Shown here: positions 5,543 to 11,743 of the stretch, one piece after another
Layout: the number at the start of each line of letters is the position of its first letter
Position numbering within the stretch: the stretch's first letter is position 1
DNA from: Gammaproteobacteria bacterium
GTDB lineage: Bacteria; Pseudomonadota; Gammaproteobacteria; UBA9214
Assembly (NCBI GenBank): GCA_030599705.1
Contig: JAUVNM010000022.1
Span: forward strand, 1 to 11,743
Direction of reading: 5' to 3'
DNA length: 11,743 nt
Translations under genes and position numbers: made by a program
Notes under the pieces: model-generated
What the model saw: the letters and a program-made list of their open reading frames with translations, nothing else
What the model was told of the DNA's origin: nothing
Database searches by the model: none

Positions 5543-6760
5543 TCAGGGTACCGTTTGATTGATTACCACCGCCACCGGGCCGGGATCCCCGGTCGCCACC
5601 GGCGACACCGAACCCCGCAGGTCACCGCTTTGCGGCATGGCATTGCCGGACCGGGAAATCCGTGCCCCCACCTCCACGTTTTCGAAACCGGAAATCACCA
5701 TGGCGGGTGACATGGCCAGCGAGTCATCGAGCACCACGGTCATCGGCAGGTCCCGGACCTGTTTACGCACGATGGCCAATGGCATGCGCGGTCCATCCAC
5801 GGCACGGGCGAAAATGAACACGGTGGCTTCCGGGTCGACCTGCGCCTGCAGCGTGGCATCCAGTGTTACGCTGACCTGCAATGCGGCGCCAGCCGCCGGC
5901 GTATCCGGAGCGGATGGCGATGTGGTCTGTTGTGCGGCCATGGCGATCTGCCGGTTGATCAGCTCGCTGTCGGGACTGTCATCCGGCAACAGGGCAGCAG
6001 CCCGCTGCCAGTAGTCCAGCGCTTCATCCCAGGCTTCCTGCTGGTAGGCCTGGTGACCGGACAGCCACAGCGCCTCGATCCGATCCGGTTCCAGCGCGAG
6101 TGCCCGCTGCAACTGTTCGGCGGCTTCCGGCGTGAAGCGCCCGCCGTTCGCCATGGTGAGGACATCGGCATAACTCACCATGAGCGCCACATTGTCACTG
6201 TCCCGTTGCAAGGCTTGCTGATAGGCGGTCGCGGCTTCCGGATAGCGTTCCAGTACGCGGTAACTCCTGGCCAGCATGGTCCAGCCTTCCGGGTCCTGCG
6301 GTTGCTCACGCATCCGCTGTGCCAGCTTTTCGACCATCTGTTCTATTGATTGCTGGGTAAGCGGCGGGGTGGGAACGGAGTGGGCCGATTCGGCCAGCAT
6401 CGGGATGATCTGCCGGGTACCGATCTGCAGGTACAGGGCCAGTGCAAACAACGGGATCAGTACCACGAGCAAGCCTGCGGCCCAGCGGCCGCTGCGTACC
6501 CGCGCCGGTTCGGCATCGGCGTGTGCCAGGTCGTCCAGCAGTTCACGTTCCAGGTCCTCGCGCGCGGATTCATACTGTGTCCCGGACAGCCTGCCGCTGT
6601 GCAGGTCGTTATCGAGCTCGGCCAGCTGTGCCTTGATGACCGTGACATTCAGGGTGTCTGCATCCGTTCCCCGGTGTCTCGCCCCGCGCCATATCCACGG
6701 GACGGTAAACAGCAGGGCAATGATGACCATGATCGCCGCCACTCCCCAGAACACCGTCAT
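5543..6760 (-). CDS. ccmI: CcmI, apocytochrome c chaperone of the heme ligation complex
   Basis: The 405-residue protein starts with a membrane helix (about 3-24). A cytoplasmic loop with LAELDNDLHSGRLSGTQYE, conserved in CcmI and forming a leucine-rich helical region, follows. A second membrane helix spans about 93-112. The periplasmic part carries tetratricopeptide repeats (DPEGWTMLARSYRVLERYPEAA from residue 156, and further units near 191 and 227-258), which bind the C-terminal helix of apocytochrome c. A beta-rich C-terminal domain follows (about 295-405). The length fits stand-alone CcmI; in E. coli the same parts are fused to CcmH. Its ATG overlaps the ccmH stop by 4 bases, indicating translational coupling. 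It is the last gene of the operon; a REP pair lies directly downstream. Confidence 0.95.
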   Translation of the reverse strand: MTVFWGVAAIMVIIALLFTVPWIWRGARHRGTDADTLNVTVIKAQLAELDNDLHSGRLSGTQYESAREDLERELLDDLAHADAEPARVRSGRWAAGLLVVLIPLFALALYLQIGTRQIIPMLAESAHSVPTPPLTQQSIEQMVEKLAQRMREQPQDPEGWTMLARSYRVLERYPEAATAYQQALQRDSDNVALMVSYADVLTMANGGRFTPEAAEQLQRALALEPDRIEALWLSGHQAYQQEAWDEALDYWQRAAALLPDDSPDSELINRQIAMAAQQTTSPSAPDTPAAGAALQVSVTLDATLQAQVDPEATVFIFARAVDGPRMPLAIVRKQVRDLPMTVVLDDSLAMSPAMVISGFENVEVGARISRSGNAMPQSGDLRGSVSPVATGDPGPVAVVINQTVP

Positions 6761-7248
6761 GATTCACGGTCCGTGCGGTTTCCACGCTTGCCCAGGATCC
6801 GGTCGAGTTGCTGCCGGTCCATGTCGGTAATGGGTTTTTGGTCTGTGGCGTGGCGCTGGCGCCTGAGGGCGAATACCAGCAGTACCAGGGCAACCGCCAG
6901 CAGCACGAACGGGCCGAACCAGAGCAGGTACGTCGAGGGTTTCACCGGCGGGCTGTACAGCACGAAGTCGCCGTAGCGGGCCACGAGGAAGTCGATGATC
7001 TCGGTGTCCGCCTGGCCGGCCTGCAGCATGTCGTATACCTCGACGCGCAGGTCGTGCGCCAGTTCGGCGTCTGAATCCAGCAAGGACTGATTCTGGCAGA
7101 CCAGGCAGCGCAGTTCGACGATCAGTTCCTTGAAGTGCTGTTCATCTGCAGCGCTTGTGAATTTGAAGGCTTCCAGTGTGGCGGCAGCAAAGACAGAGAC
7201 ACTGAGTGTCAGCAACACAGCGAGCAGGATTGTTTTTACAGTGCTCAT
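6757..7248 (-). CDS. ccmH: CcmH, thiol oxidoreductase of cytochrome c maturation
   Basis: A signal peptide-like N-terminus (about 1-22, KTILLAVLLTLSVSVFAAA) is followed by the family motif LRCLVCQNQSLLDSDAEL with the redox pair C48 and C51. A C-terminal membrane helix (about 107-127) and a short basic tail follow. CcmH works in the periplasm with CcmG to reduce the apocytochrome heme-binding cysteines or resolve mixed disulfides, and forms the heme ligation complex with CcmF and CcmI. The 163-residue length fits the short form, without the CcmI part fused in E. coli. It overlaps ccmG by 4 bases at its start and ccmI by 4 at its end, and no clear ribosome binding site precedes its ATG, so it probably depends on coupled translation. 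Confidence 0.97.
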   Translation of the reverse strand: MSTVKTILLAVLLTLSVSVFAAATLEAFKFTSAADEQHFKELIVELRCLVCQNQSLLDSDAELAHDLRVEVYDMLQAGQADTEIIDFLVARYGDFVLYSPPVKPSTYLLWFGPFVLLAVALVLLVFALRRQRHATDQKPITDMDRQQLDRILGKRGNRTDRES

Positions 7249-7787
7249 GAGCGGCCGGACTTGAGGGTTTCGATCAACGGCAGGATGTCGCGGTTGACCA
7301 CCTCGACGGTCAGCGGGCCGATGTGCTTGTGGCGGATGATGCCGTCCCGGTCGATGACAAAGGTTTCCGGTGCCCCGTAGACCCCCCAGTCAATACCGGT
7401 GCGCCCGTCGGCATCGAAGGCGTTGGCGACATAGGGGTTGCCCAGTTGCCGCAGCCAGCGTTGCGCGTCAGGGCGCTGGTCCTGGTAGTTCAGGCCGTAG
7501 AGTTTGACCTTGCCGGTACGCGCCAGCTGCAGCAGTACGTCATGCTCGGCCCGGCAGGCCGTGCACCAGGTTGCCCAGATATTCAGGAGGAACACCTCGC
7601 CGCGCAGGTCGGCATCGCTGATAGTGGCGTCCGGGTCTTGCAGGCGCGGCAGCGTGAACGCGGGCATCGGCTTGCCGATCAGTGGTGACGGCACCAGCTT
7701 GGGATCCAGGCTGAGCCCGCGGAAGAGCAACCCGGCCAGCAGCAGGAATACCGCAAGCGGCACCAGGTAACGCAGTTTGCGTGACAT
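7245..7787 (-). CDS. ccmG: CcmG/DsbE, membrane-anchored periplasmic thioredoxin-like protein
   Basis: An uncleaved N-terminal membrane anchor (about 6-24) precedes a thioredoxin fold. The active site is WATWCTACRAEH with C75 and C78, and the cis-proline loop is VYGAPETFVID with P140. The acidic residue near the active site is kept (E81). CcmG receives electrons from CcdA or DsbD and reduces the disulfide of apocytochrome c or CcmH. The dipeptide between the cysteines is Thr-Ala, whereas the E. coli protein has Pro-Thr; such variation may shift the redox potential. Its ATG overlaps the ccmF stop by one base (TGATG), with AAGGA 8 bases upstream of the start. The 180-residue length is normal. 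Confidence 0.97.
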   Translation of the reverse strand: MSRKLRYLVPLAVFLLLAGLLFRGLSLDPKLVPSPLIGKPMPAFTLPRLQDPDATISDADLRGEVFLLNIWATWCTACRAEHDVLLQLARTGKVKLYGLNYQDQRPDAQRWLRQLGNPYVANAFDADGRTGIDWGVYGAPETFVIDRDGIIRHKHIGPLTVEVVNRDILPLIETLKSGRS

Positions 7788-9793
7788 CAGGCCGGTCCTT
7801 CGGTGGCCAGGGCATCTCCCGGCGGCGCGGCCGTTGCCGCGACGTCGCGCCGCACCGCCAGGCGGTAGCGCCGGTCGAAGGCCGCCAGCAGTCCGCCGAT
7901 GGCGATGAGGATGCCGCCGAGCCAGATCCAGCGCACCAGGGGCTTGTAGTAGAGACGCAGGCTCCAGCTGCCGGCGTCGAGTGCCTCACCCAGGGAGACG
8001 TAGATATCCCGGAAAAAACCGGCATCGATACCGGCCTCGGTCATCGGCCGGGTCTGGACCAGGTAGGTGCGTTTCTCCGGTTTGAGTACCGCAACATCCT
8101 GGCCGTGCCGGGACACATGGAGGGTGCCGCGGTCGGCCCGGTAGTTCGGACCCTGGATTTTTTCGACACCGTCAAAGCGAAATGTGTAACCGGCCAGTTC
8201 CAGCGTTTCACCGGGCGCCATGCGCACATCTTTTTCGACATCAAACAGGGTGACGAAGGTCACGCCGATGGTGAACACGGCCACGCCGAAATGGGCCAGC
8301 AGCATACCGTAATAACTGCCGCCACCACGGGCGCGGATATCCTTCAGGAATGCGCCAAAGCCCTGGCGATGCCGGAGCCGCTTGCGCAGGCTGAGCAACA
8401 GCGTTGTGGTCAGCCAGACCGAGAGCATCACCGCCAGCCCGGCATAGACGGACCCTTCGTGCAGCAGCGGCAGGGCGGCCAGCAGCCCGGCACCGAGGCT
8501 GGCGAGCAGGGCAATGCGAAACTGGCGCACCAGGTCGGCGGCGTCCTGCTGTTTCCAGCGCGTCAGCGGGCCGAGGCCCATGAGCAGCACCAGGAACGGT
8601 GTGAAAATGACGAACATGGTATTGAACCAGGGAAAGCCGACCGAGATCTTGCCCCAGCCGAAGGCATCGTAGATCAGCGGGGCGAGCGTGCCGAGCAGGA
8701 TGAAGGCGGTAATCATGATCAGTAACAGGTTGTTGCCAAGCAGCAGGCTCTCGCGCGACAGCGCGCTGAACTCGCCGCCGCTGGTCACATTCGGCGCCCG
8801 CCACGCATACAGCACCAGCGAGCCGCCGATGACGATACACAGGAATATCAGGATAAACAGGCCGCGCGCCGGGTCGGCGGCGAAGGAATGCACCGAGGTC
8901 AGCACACCGGAGCGCACCAGGAAGGTTCCGAGCAGGCTCAGAGAAAACGCCAGCAATGACAGCAACACCGTCCAGCGCTTGAAGGCGCCGCGTTTCTCGG
9001 TGACCGCCAGTGAATGGATCAGTGCCGTCGCCGCCAGCCACGGCATGAACGAGGCGTTCTCGACCGGGTCCCAGAACCACCAGCCGCCCCAGCCAAGTTC
9101 GTAGTAGGCCCACCAGCTACCGAGGGTGATGCCGATGGTCAGGAAGACCCAGGCCACCGTGGTCCAGGGTCGCGACCAGCGCGCCCAGGAGATATCCAGT
9201 TTGCCGCCGACCAGGGCCGCGATGGCGAAGCTGAAGGCGACTGAGAGGCCGACGTAACCCATGTAGAGCATGGGCGGGTGAATGGCGAGGCCAAAGTCCT
9301 GCAGCAGGGGATTGAGGTCACCGCCTTCCAGCGGCACCGGGAAGGTGCGCGCAAACGGGTTCGAGGTAAACAGCATGAACGACAGGAAGCCGATGCTGAT
9401 CATGCCCATGACGGCCAGCACCCGGCCGATCATGACATCCGGCAGCTGGCGCGCGAACAGCGCAACTGCCAGTGTCCAGCCGCTGAGGATGAAGGCCCAC
9501 AGCAGCAGCGATCCCTCGTGTGCGCCCCAGACCGCAGATATCTTATAAATGTTCGGCAACCGGGTGTTGCCGTGCTGTGCCACGTAGGTGACGGAAAAGT
9601 CGTTTACCAGGAAGGCATTCACCAGGCAGGCAAAGGCGATCAGCAGGAAGGTGAACTGTCCCCAGGCGAGCGGGCGGGCGAGCGCGACCCAGGATGGCGT
9701 GTTGCTGAGGCTGCCGATCATCGGCATGATCGCCAGCACCAGCGCCATGGCCAGCGCCAGGATCAGGGCAAAGTGGCCGAGCTCGGGGATCAT
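7787..9793 (-). CDS. ccmF: CcmF, heme lyase subunit of cytochrome c maturation system I
   Basis: This 668-residue polytopic membrane protein of the heme-handling protein family carries the tryptophan-rich WWD signature (GWGGWWFWDPVENASFMPWL, about 234-252), which faces the periplasm and contacts heme. Other family landmarks are WGAHEGSLLLW (89-99), IHPPMLYMGYVG (171-182) and IHSLAVTEKRGAFKRW (from 259). Conserved histidines H172 and H260 flank the WWD region and are expected to be heme ligands. Many hydrophobic helices run through to a C-terminal periplasmic domain (about residues 510-620) and a last helix near 624-642. CcmF ligates heme to reduced apocytochrome together with CcmH and CcmI. 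It overlaps ccmE by 4 bases at its start and ccmG by one base at its end. The length is typical and no frame break is seen. Confidence 0.98.
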   Translation of the reverse strand: MIPELGHFALILALAMALVLAIMPMIGSLSNTPSWVALARPLAWGQFTFLLIAFACLVNAFLVNDFSVTYVAQHGNTRLPNIYKISAVWGAHEGSLLLWAFILSGWTLAVALFARQLPDVMIGRVLAVMGMISIGFLSFMLFTSNPFARTFPVPLEGGDLNPLLQDFGLAIHPPMLYMGYVGLSVAFSFAIAALVGGKLDISWARWSRPWTTVAWVFLTIGITLGSWWAYYELGWGGWWFWDPVENASFMPWLAATALIHSLAVTEKRGAFKRWTVLLSLLAFSLSLLGTFLVRSGVLTSVHSFAADPARGLFILIFLCIVIGGSLVLYAWRAPNVTSGGEFSALSRESLLLGNNLLLIMITAFILLGTLAPLIYDAFGWGKISVGFPWFNTMFVIFTPFLVLLMGLGPLTRWKQQDAADLVRQFRIALLASLGAGLLAALPLLHEGSVYAGLAVMLSVWLTTTLLLSLRKRLRHRQGFGAFLKDIRARGGGSYYGMLLAHFGVAVFTIGVTFVTLFDVEKDVRMAPGETLELAGYTFRFDGVEKIQGPNYRADRGTLHVSRHGQDVAVLKPEKRTYLVQTRPMTEAGIDAGFFRDIYVSLGEALDAGSWSLRLYYKPLVRWIWLGGILIAIGGLLAAFDRRYRLAVRRDVAATAAPPGDALATEGPA

Positions 9794-10245
9794 TGCGCGT
9801 TGCCGGTTCCGGCACCCGCTTCCTGCGATGCCTTCAGCGCATCGGCAACTTCCGGCGGCATGTAGTTCTCATCATGCTTGGCCAGCACTTCCTCGGCAAT
9901 GAACAAGCGATCATCGCCGAGCCGCCCGCGGGCAATGATGCCCTGGCCTTCACGGAACAGGTCAGGCAGGATGCCGGTGTACTGTACCGTGATCGTGTCG
10001 ACGTTATCGGTGATCGCAAACTGCACGGTCAGGCCGTCCGGCTGGCGTTCGACGCTGCCATTGGTGACCAGGCCACCGACCCGGATCAGCCGTCCGGCGG
10101 GCGCCTCGCCGGCGATCACCTGGCTGGGCTGGTAGAAGAACATCAGGTTCTCGTTGAAGGCCTTGAGGGCAAAGCCGACGGCAACGCCCACGCCGGCCAG
10201 CACCAGCACAATCAGGATCACCCGGTTTCTGCGTTTCGGGGTCAT
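9790..10245 (-). CDS. ccmE: CcmE, periplasmic heme chaperone
   Basis: I placed the start at the ATG at 10245 (151 residues). GAGGAAGG lies just upstream of it, and the protein then begins in the family manner with MTPKRRNR and a single membrane anchor (about 8-27). A longer open frame reaching 10365 only reads through ccmD and is not coding. The periplasmic part is an OB-fold beta barrel (VIAGEAPAGRLIRVGGLV, VQFAITDN, LPDLFREGQGIIARGRL). The heme-binding motif is LAKHDENYMPPEV, with H124 as the expected covalent heme attachment site and Y128 as axial ligand. CcmE takes heme from CcmC/CcmD after CcmAB action and passes it to CcmF. The flexible C-terminal tail is rich in Ala and Gly. It overlaps ccmD and ccmF by 4 bases each. 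Confidence 0.97.
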   Translation of the reverse strand: MTPKRRNRVILIVLVLAGVGVAVGFALKAFNENLMFFYQPSQVIAGEAPAGRLIRVGGLVTNGSVERQPDGLTVQFAITDNVDTITVQYTGILPDLFREGQGIIARGRLGDDRLFIAEEVLAKHDENYMPPEVADALKASQEAGAGTGNAQ

Positions 10246-10412
10246 GCGGCCTTCCTCGCCCGGCGTGCCGCGCGTGCGATGTCGACCAGCAACTTCCGGC
10301 GCAGGCGTGCAGGGCCAATTACGTTGGCGAGCAGGACGAGCAGCGTGATGCCGTAGGAAGTCCATACGTAAAACGCATACCCGCCCATATTTAGAAATTC
10401 ATTCAGGTTCAT
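10242..10412 (-). CDS. ccmD: CcmD, small membrane protein stabilising the CcmC-CcmE complex
   Basis: This gene was found by translating the gap between ccmC and ccmE. It encodes 56 residues beginning MNLNEFLNMGGYAFYVWTSY, followed by a single membrane helix (about 12-33) and a strongly basic cytoplasmic tail (RLRRKLL, then ARRARKAA). The pattern GYAFYVW-x-x-Y/V-G before the helix is the CcmD hallmark. CcmD binds CcmC and CcmE and helps release holo-CcmE from CcmC after heme loading. Its ATG overlaps the ccmC stop by 4 bases and its stop overlaps the ccmE ATG by 4 bases, the tightest possible coupling. Size, motif and position together make the call safe. Confidence 0.96.
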   Translation of the reverse strand: MNLNEFLNMGGYAFYVWTSYGITLLVLLANVIGPARLRRKLLVDIARAARRARKAA

Positions 10413-11149
10413 TGCGACTCCGCGAGTTGTTTCACCCAGCCGGTGTGGCGTTCGCGCTCCAGCACTTCACAGCGGGCGCGCATCAGCACCACCAGGGCGT
10501 AATAAAGTTTGAATGCCAGCGCCATCAGCAGCAGGGGTATCAGCATGCTGATATGGATCGACGGTGCATCGAACTTGGTCACCGTCGGGCCCTGGTGCAG
10601 CGTATTCCACCATTCTACCGAATAATGGATGATGGGGATGTTGATCACGCCCACAATGGCGAGAATGGCCGTGGCTCTTGCGGCCGTGCGCTTGTCGTCG
10701 ATGGCGTTATGCAGGGCGATGATGCCGAGATACAGGAACAGCAGGATCAGTTCGGAGGTCAGGCGTGCATCCCATACCCACCAGGTCCCCCACATCGGTT
10801 TGCCCCAGATGGAACCGGTTACCAGTGCGAGGAAGGTGAAGGAGGCGCCGACGGTTGCGCTGCTGATGGAGACCACCTCGGCCAGCTTGATGCGCCAGAC
10901 GAGACCAATGGCCCCGGCCCCGGCCATGACGATATAGATGAACAGTGACATCCACGCCGCCGGGACGTGCACGAACATGATGCGGTAGCTGTCGCCCTGC
11001 TGGTAATCCGGCGGGGCAACGACCAGCCCGTAGTAGAGTCCCGCCACTGCTGCCAGGACAAACGCCACGGCCAGCCACGGCAGCAGTTGACCGGAAATAC
11101 GGTAGAAGTATTTCGGCGAGGCCATCTTGTGAAAGAAATTATTGAACAT
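10409..11149 (-). CDS. ccmC: CcmC, heme-handling membrane protein that loads CcmE
   Basis: The 246-residue protein has six predicted membrane helices and the WWD signature WGKPMWGTWWVWDARLTSE (115-133). Two histidines in the expected periplasmic loops flank it: H61 in MFVHVPAAW and H185 in WNTLHQG, matching the essential heme-ligating histidines of the E. coli protein. CcmC presents heme for covalent attachment to CcmE, with CcmD, and is linked to the CcmAB ATPase. The start ATG at 11149 is one base past the ccmB stop (TGA-t-ATG) with only a weak GAG upstream, so translation is probably coupled to ccmB. It overlaps ccmD by 4 bases. Confidence 0.98.
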   Translation of the reverse strand: MFNNFFHKMASPKYFYRISGQLLPWLAVAFVLAAVAGLYYGLVVAPPDYQQGDSYRIMFVHVPAAWMSLFIYIVMAGAGAIGLVWRIKLAEVVSISSATVGASFTFLALVTGSIWGKPMWGTWWVWDARLTSELILLFLYLGIIALHNAIDDKRTAARATAILAIVGVINIPIIHYSVEWWNTLHQGPTVTKFDAPSIHISMLIPLLLMALAFKLYYALVVLMRARCEVLERERHTGWVKQLAESQ

Positions 11150-11150
11150 A

Positions 11151-11743
11151 TCAACTCAGGCTGATGCGCAGGGCCGCCGCTGTGGCCAGTGGCGACAGGC
11201 TGAGCGCCAGCACCAGCAGGGCACTGATAAATGACAGGTGGGCGGTAACCGGGAGGCCGGCCGCGGCTGTATCAACGGCGTTTGCAGCAAAAATCAGTAG
11301 CGGTACATATAAGGGTAACACGAGCAGCGACAGGATCATCCCCCCCTTGCGCAGGCCCACCGTCAGCGCCACCCCGACGGCGCCCAGCAGGCTCAGCACC
11401 GGGGTACCCAGCAGCAGGGTCAGCAGCAGGACCCGGATGGCATCCGCGGGCAGGCCGAGCAGGATGCCGAGCAGGGGGGCAACCAGCAGCAGCGGCAGCC
11501 CGGTCACCAGCCAGTGCGCCAGTACCTTGGCCAGCATCAGTACCGATACCGGGTGGGAGCTCAGCAGCAACTGCTCCAGGGTGCCGTCCTCGAAATCGGA
11601 GCGAAAGATTCCGTCCAGCGACAGCAGGGCCGCGAGCAGGGCGGCGACCCAGATGATCCCGGGGCCAACGGCCTCCAGCAGTTCGGGATAGGCGCCGATC
11701 CCCAGCGGAAACAGGCTGGTCACCAGCACGAAGAACAGCAACG
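11151..11743 (-). CDS. ccmB: CcmB, permease subunit of the CcmAB heme-maturation ABC transporter (partial)
   Basis: The gene runs off the right edge, so the N-terminus is missing; against a usual length near 220 residues, about 25 are lost. The visible part has the family sequence LFFVLVTSLFPLGIG, then the cytoplasmic helix region with SLDGIFRSDFEDGTLEQLLL, and then AKVLAHWLVTGLPLLLVAPL. Four to five further hydrophobic helices lead to the C-terminus (AAALRISLS). CcmB pairs with the ATPase CcmA, expected just outside the window on the right; ATP hydrolysis is needed to release holo-CcmE from CcmC/CcmD. A TTG at 11741 is not the true start because the frame continues to the edge. Confidence 0.96.
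   Translation of the reverse strand, partial: LLFFVLVTSLFPLGIGAYPELLEAVGPGIIWVAALLAALLSLDGIFRSDFEDGTLEQLLLSSHPVSVLMLAKVLAHWLVTGLPLLLVAPLLGILLGLPADAIRVLLLTLLLGTPVLSLLGAVGVALTVGLRKGGMILSLLVLPLYVPLLIFAANAVDTAAAGLPVTAHLSFISALLVLALSLSPLATAAALRISLS

Noticed and set aside
7781..8725. A 314-codon open frame on the plus strand
   Set aside because: It lies fully antisense to ccmF, whose product matches its family end to end. The translation is rich in Gln, Gly, Glu and His with no fold-like pattern, as expected for the reverse of a GC-rich membrane protein gene.
8241..9113. A 290-codon open frame on the minus strand, out of frame with ccmF
   Set aside because: The translation is dominated by Arg, Ala, Gly and Pro and overlaps ccmF completely; it is a shifted-frame shadow of a GC-rich gene.
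10246..10365. A 40-codon upstream extension of ccmE
   Set aside because: It runs through ccmD in another frame. The ATG at 10245 has a good ribosome binding site and gives the normal CcmE N-terminus.

Overview
The window looks like a piece of a gammaproteobacterial chromosome, moderately GC-rich by eye (not counted). The main evidence is a system I cytochrome c maturation (ccm) operon in the usual proteobacterial order, with CcmH and CcmI as separate proteins. GTAG-type REP palindromes and compact operons fit the same picture. I cannot name the genus. A free-living or symbiotic sulfur- or nitrogen-oxidising gammaproteobacterium is a guess from the gene mix only.

Layout, left to right. (1) 2-508, plus: the C-terminal part of a HlyC/CorC-family CBS-domain protein cut by the window edge, followed by a small acidic hypothetical protein (558-836). 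(2) 872-2657, minus: a NUDIX-like hydrolase and, upstream of it, a 341-residue protein I do not recognise. A pair of inverted REP palindromes (1490-1579) separates them. (3) 2658-2890: a divergent intergenic region with a candidate promoter on each strand and two perfect 6-1-6 palindromes. (4) 2891-5423, plus: a probable three-gene operon of a class I SAM-dependent methyltransferase, a P-loop kinase of the 2-phosphoglycerate-kinase-like type with two tandem ATP-cone-like units, and a small CYTH/TTM phosphohydrolase. (5) 5451-5536: a second REP pair of opposite polarity, filling the gap between convergent transcription units. (6) 5543-11743, minus: ccmB(partial)-C-D-E-F-G-H-I. Seven of its eight genes are complete, and they are joined by overlaps of 1 to 4 bases or a 1-base gap.

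The ccm genes form one machine. CcmB and CcmC (with CcmA, outside the window) and CcmD load heme onto the periplasmic chaperone CcmE. CcmG and CcmH keep the apocytochrome CXXCH cysteines reduced, CcmI holds the apocytochrome, and CcmF ligates the heme. The ccmD gene was found by reading the sequence; it overlaps both neighbours by 4 bases.

The most interesting parts are the kinase/CYTH gene pair, whose substrate cannot be read from sequence, the two REP pairs of opposite polarity, the unrecognised 341-residue protein, and the palindromes in the divergent promoter region. I found no CRISPR array, insertion sequence, tRNA or rRNA. No clearly undescribed multi-gene system is proven; the kinase/CYTH operon is the best candidate for one.
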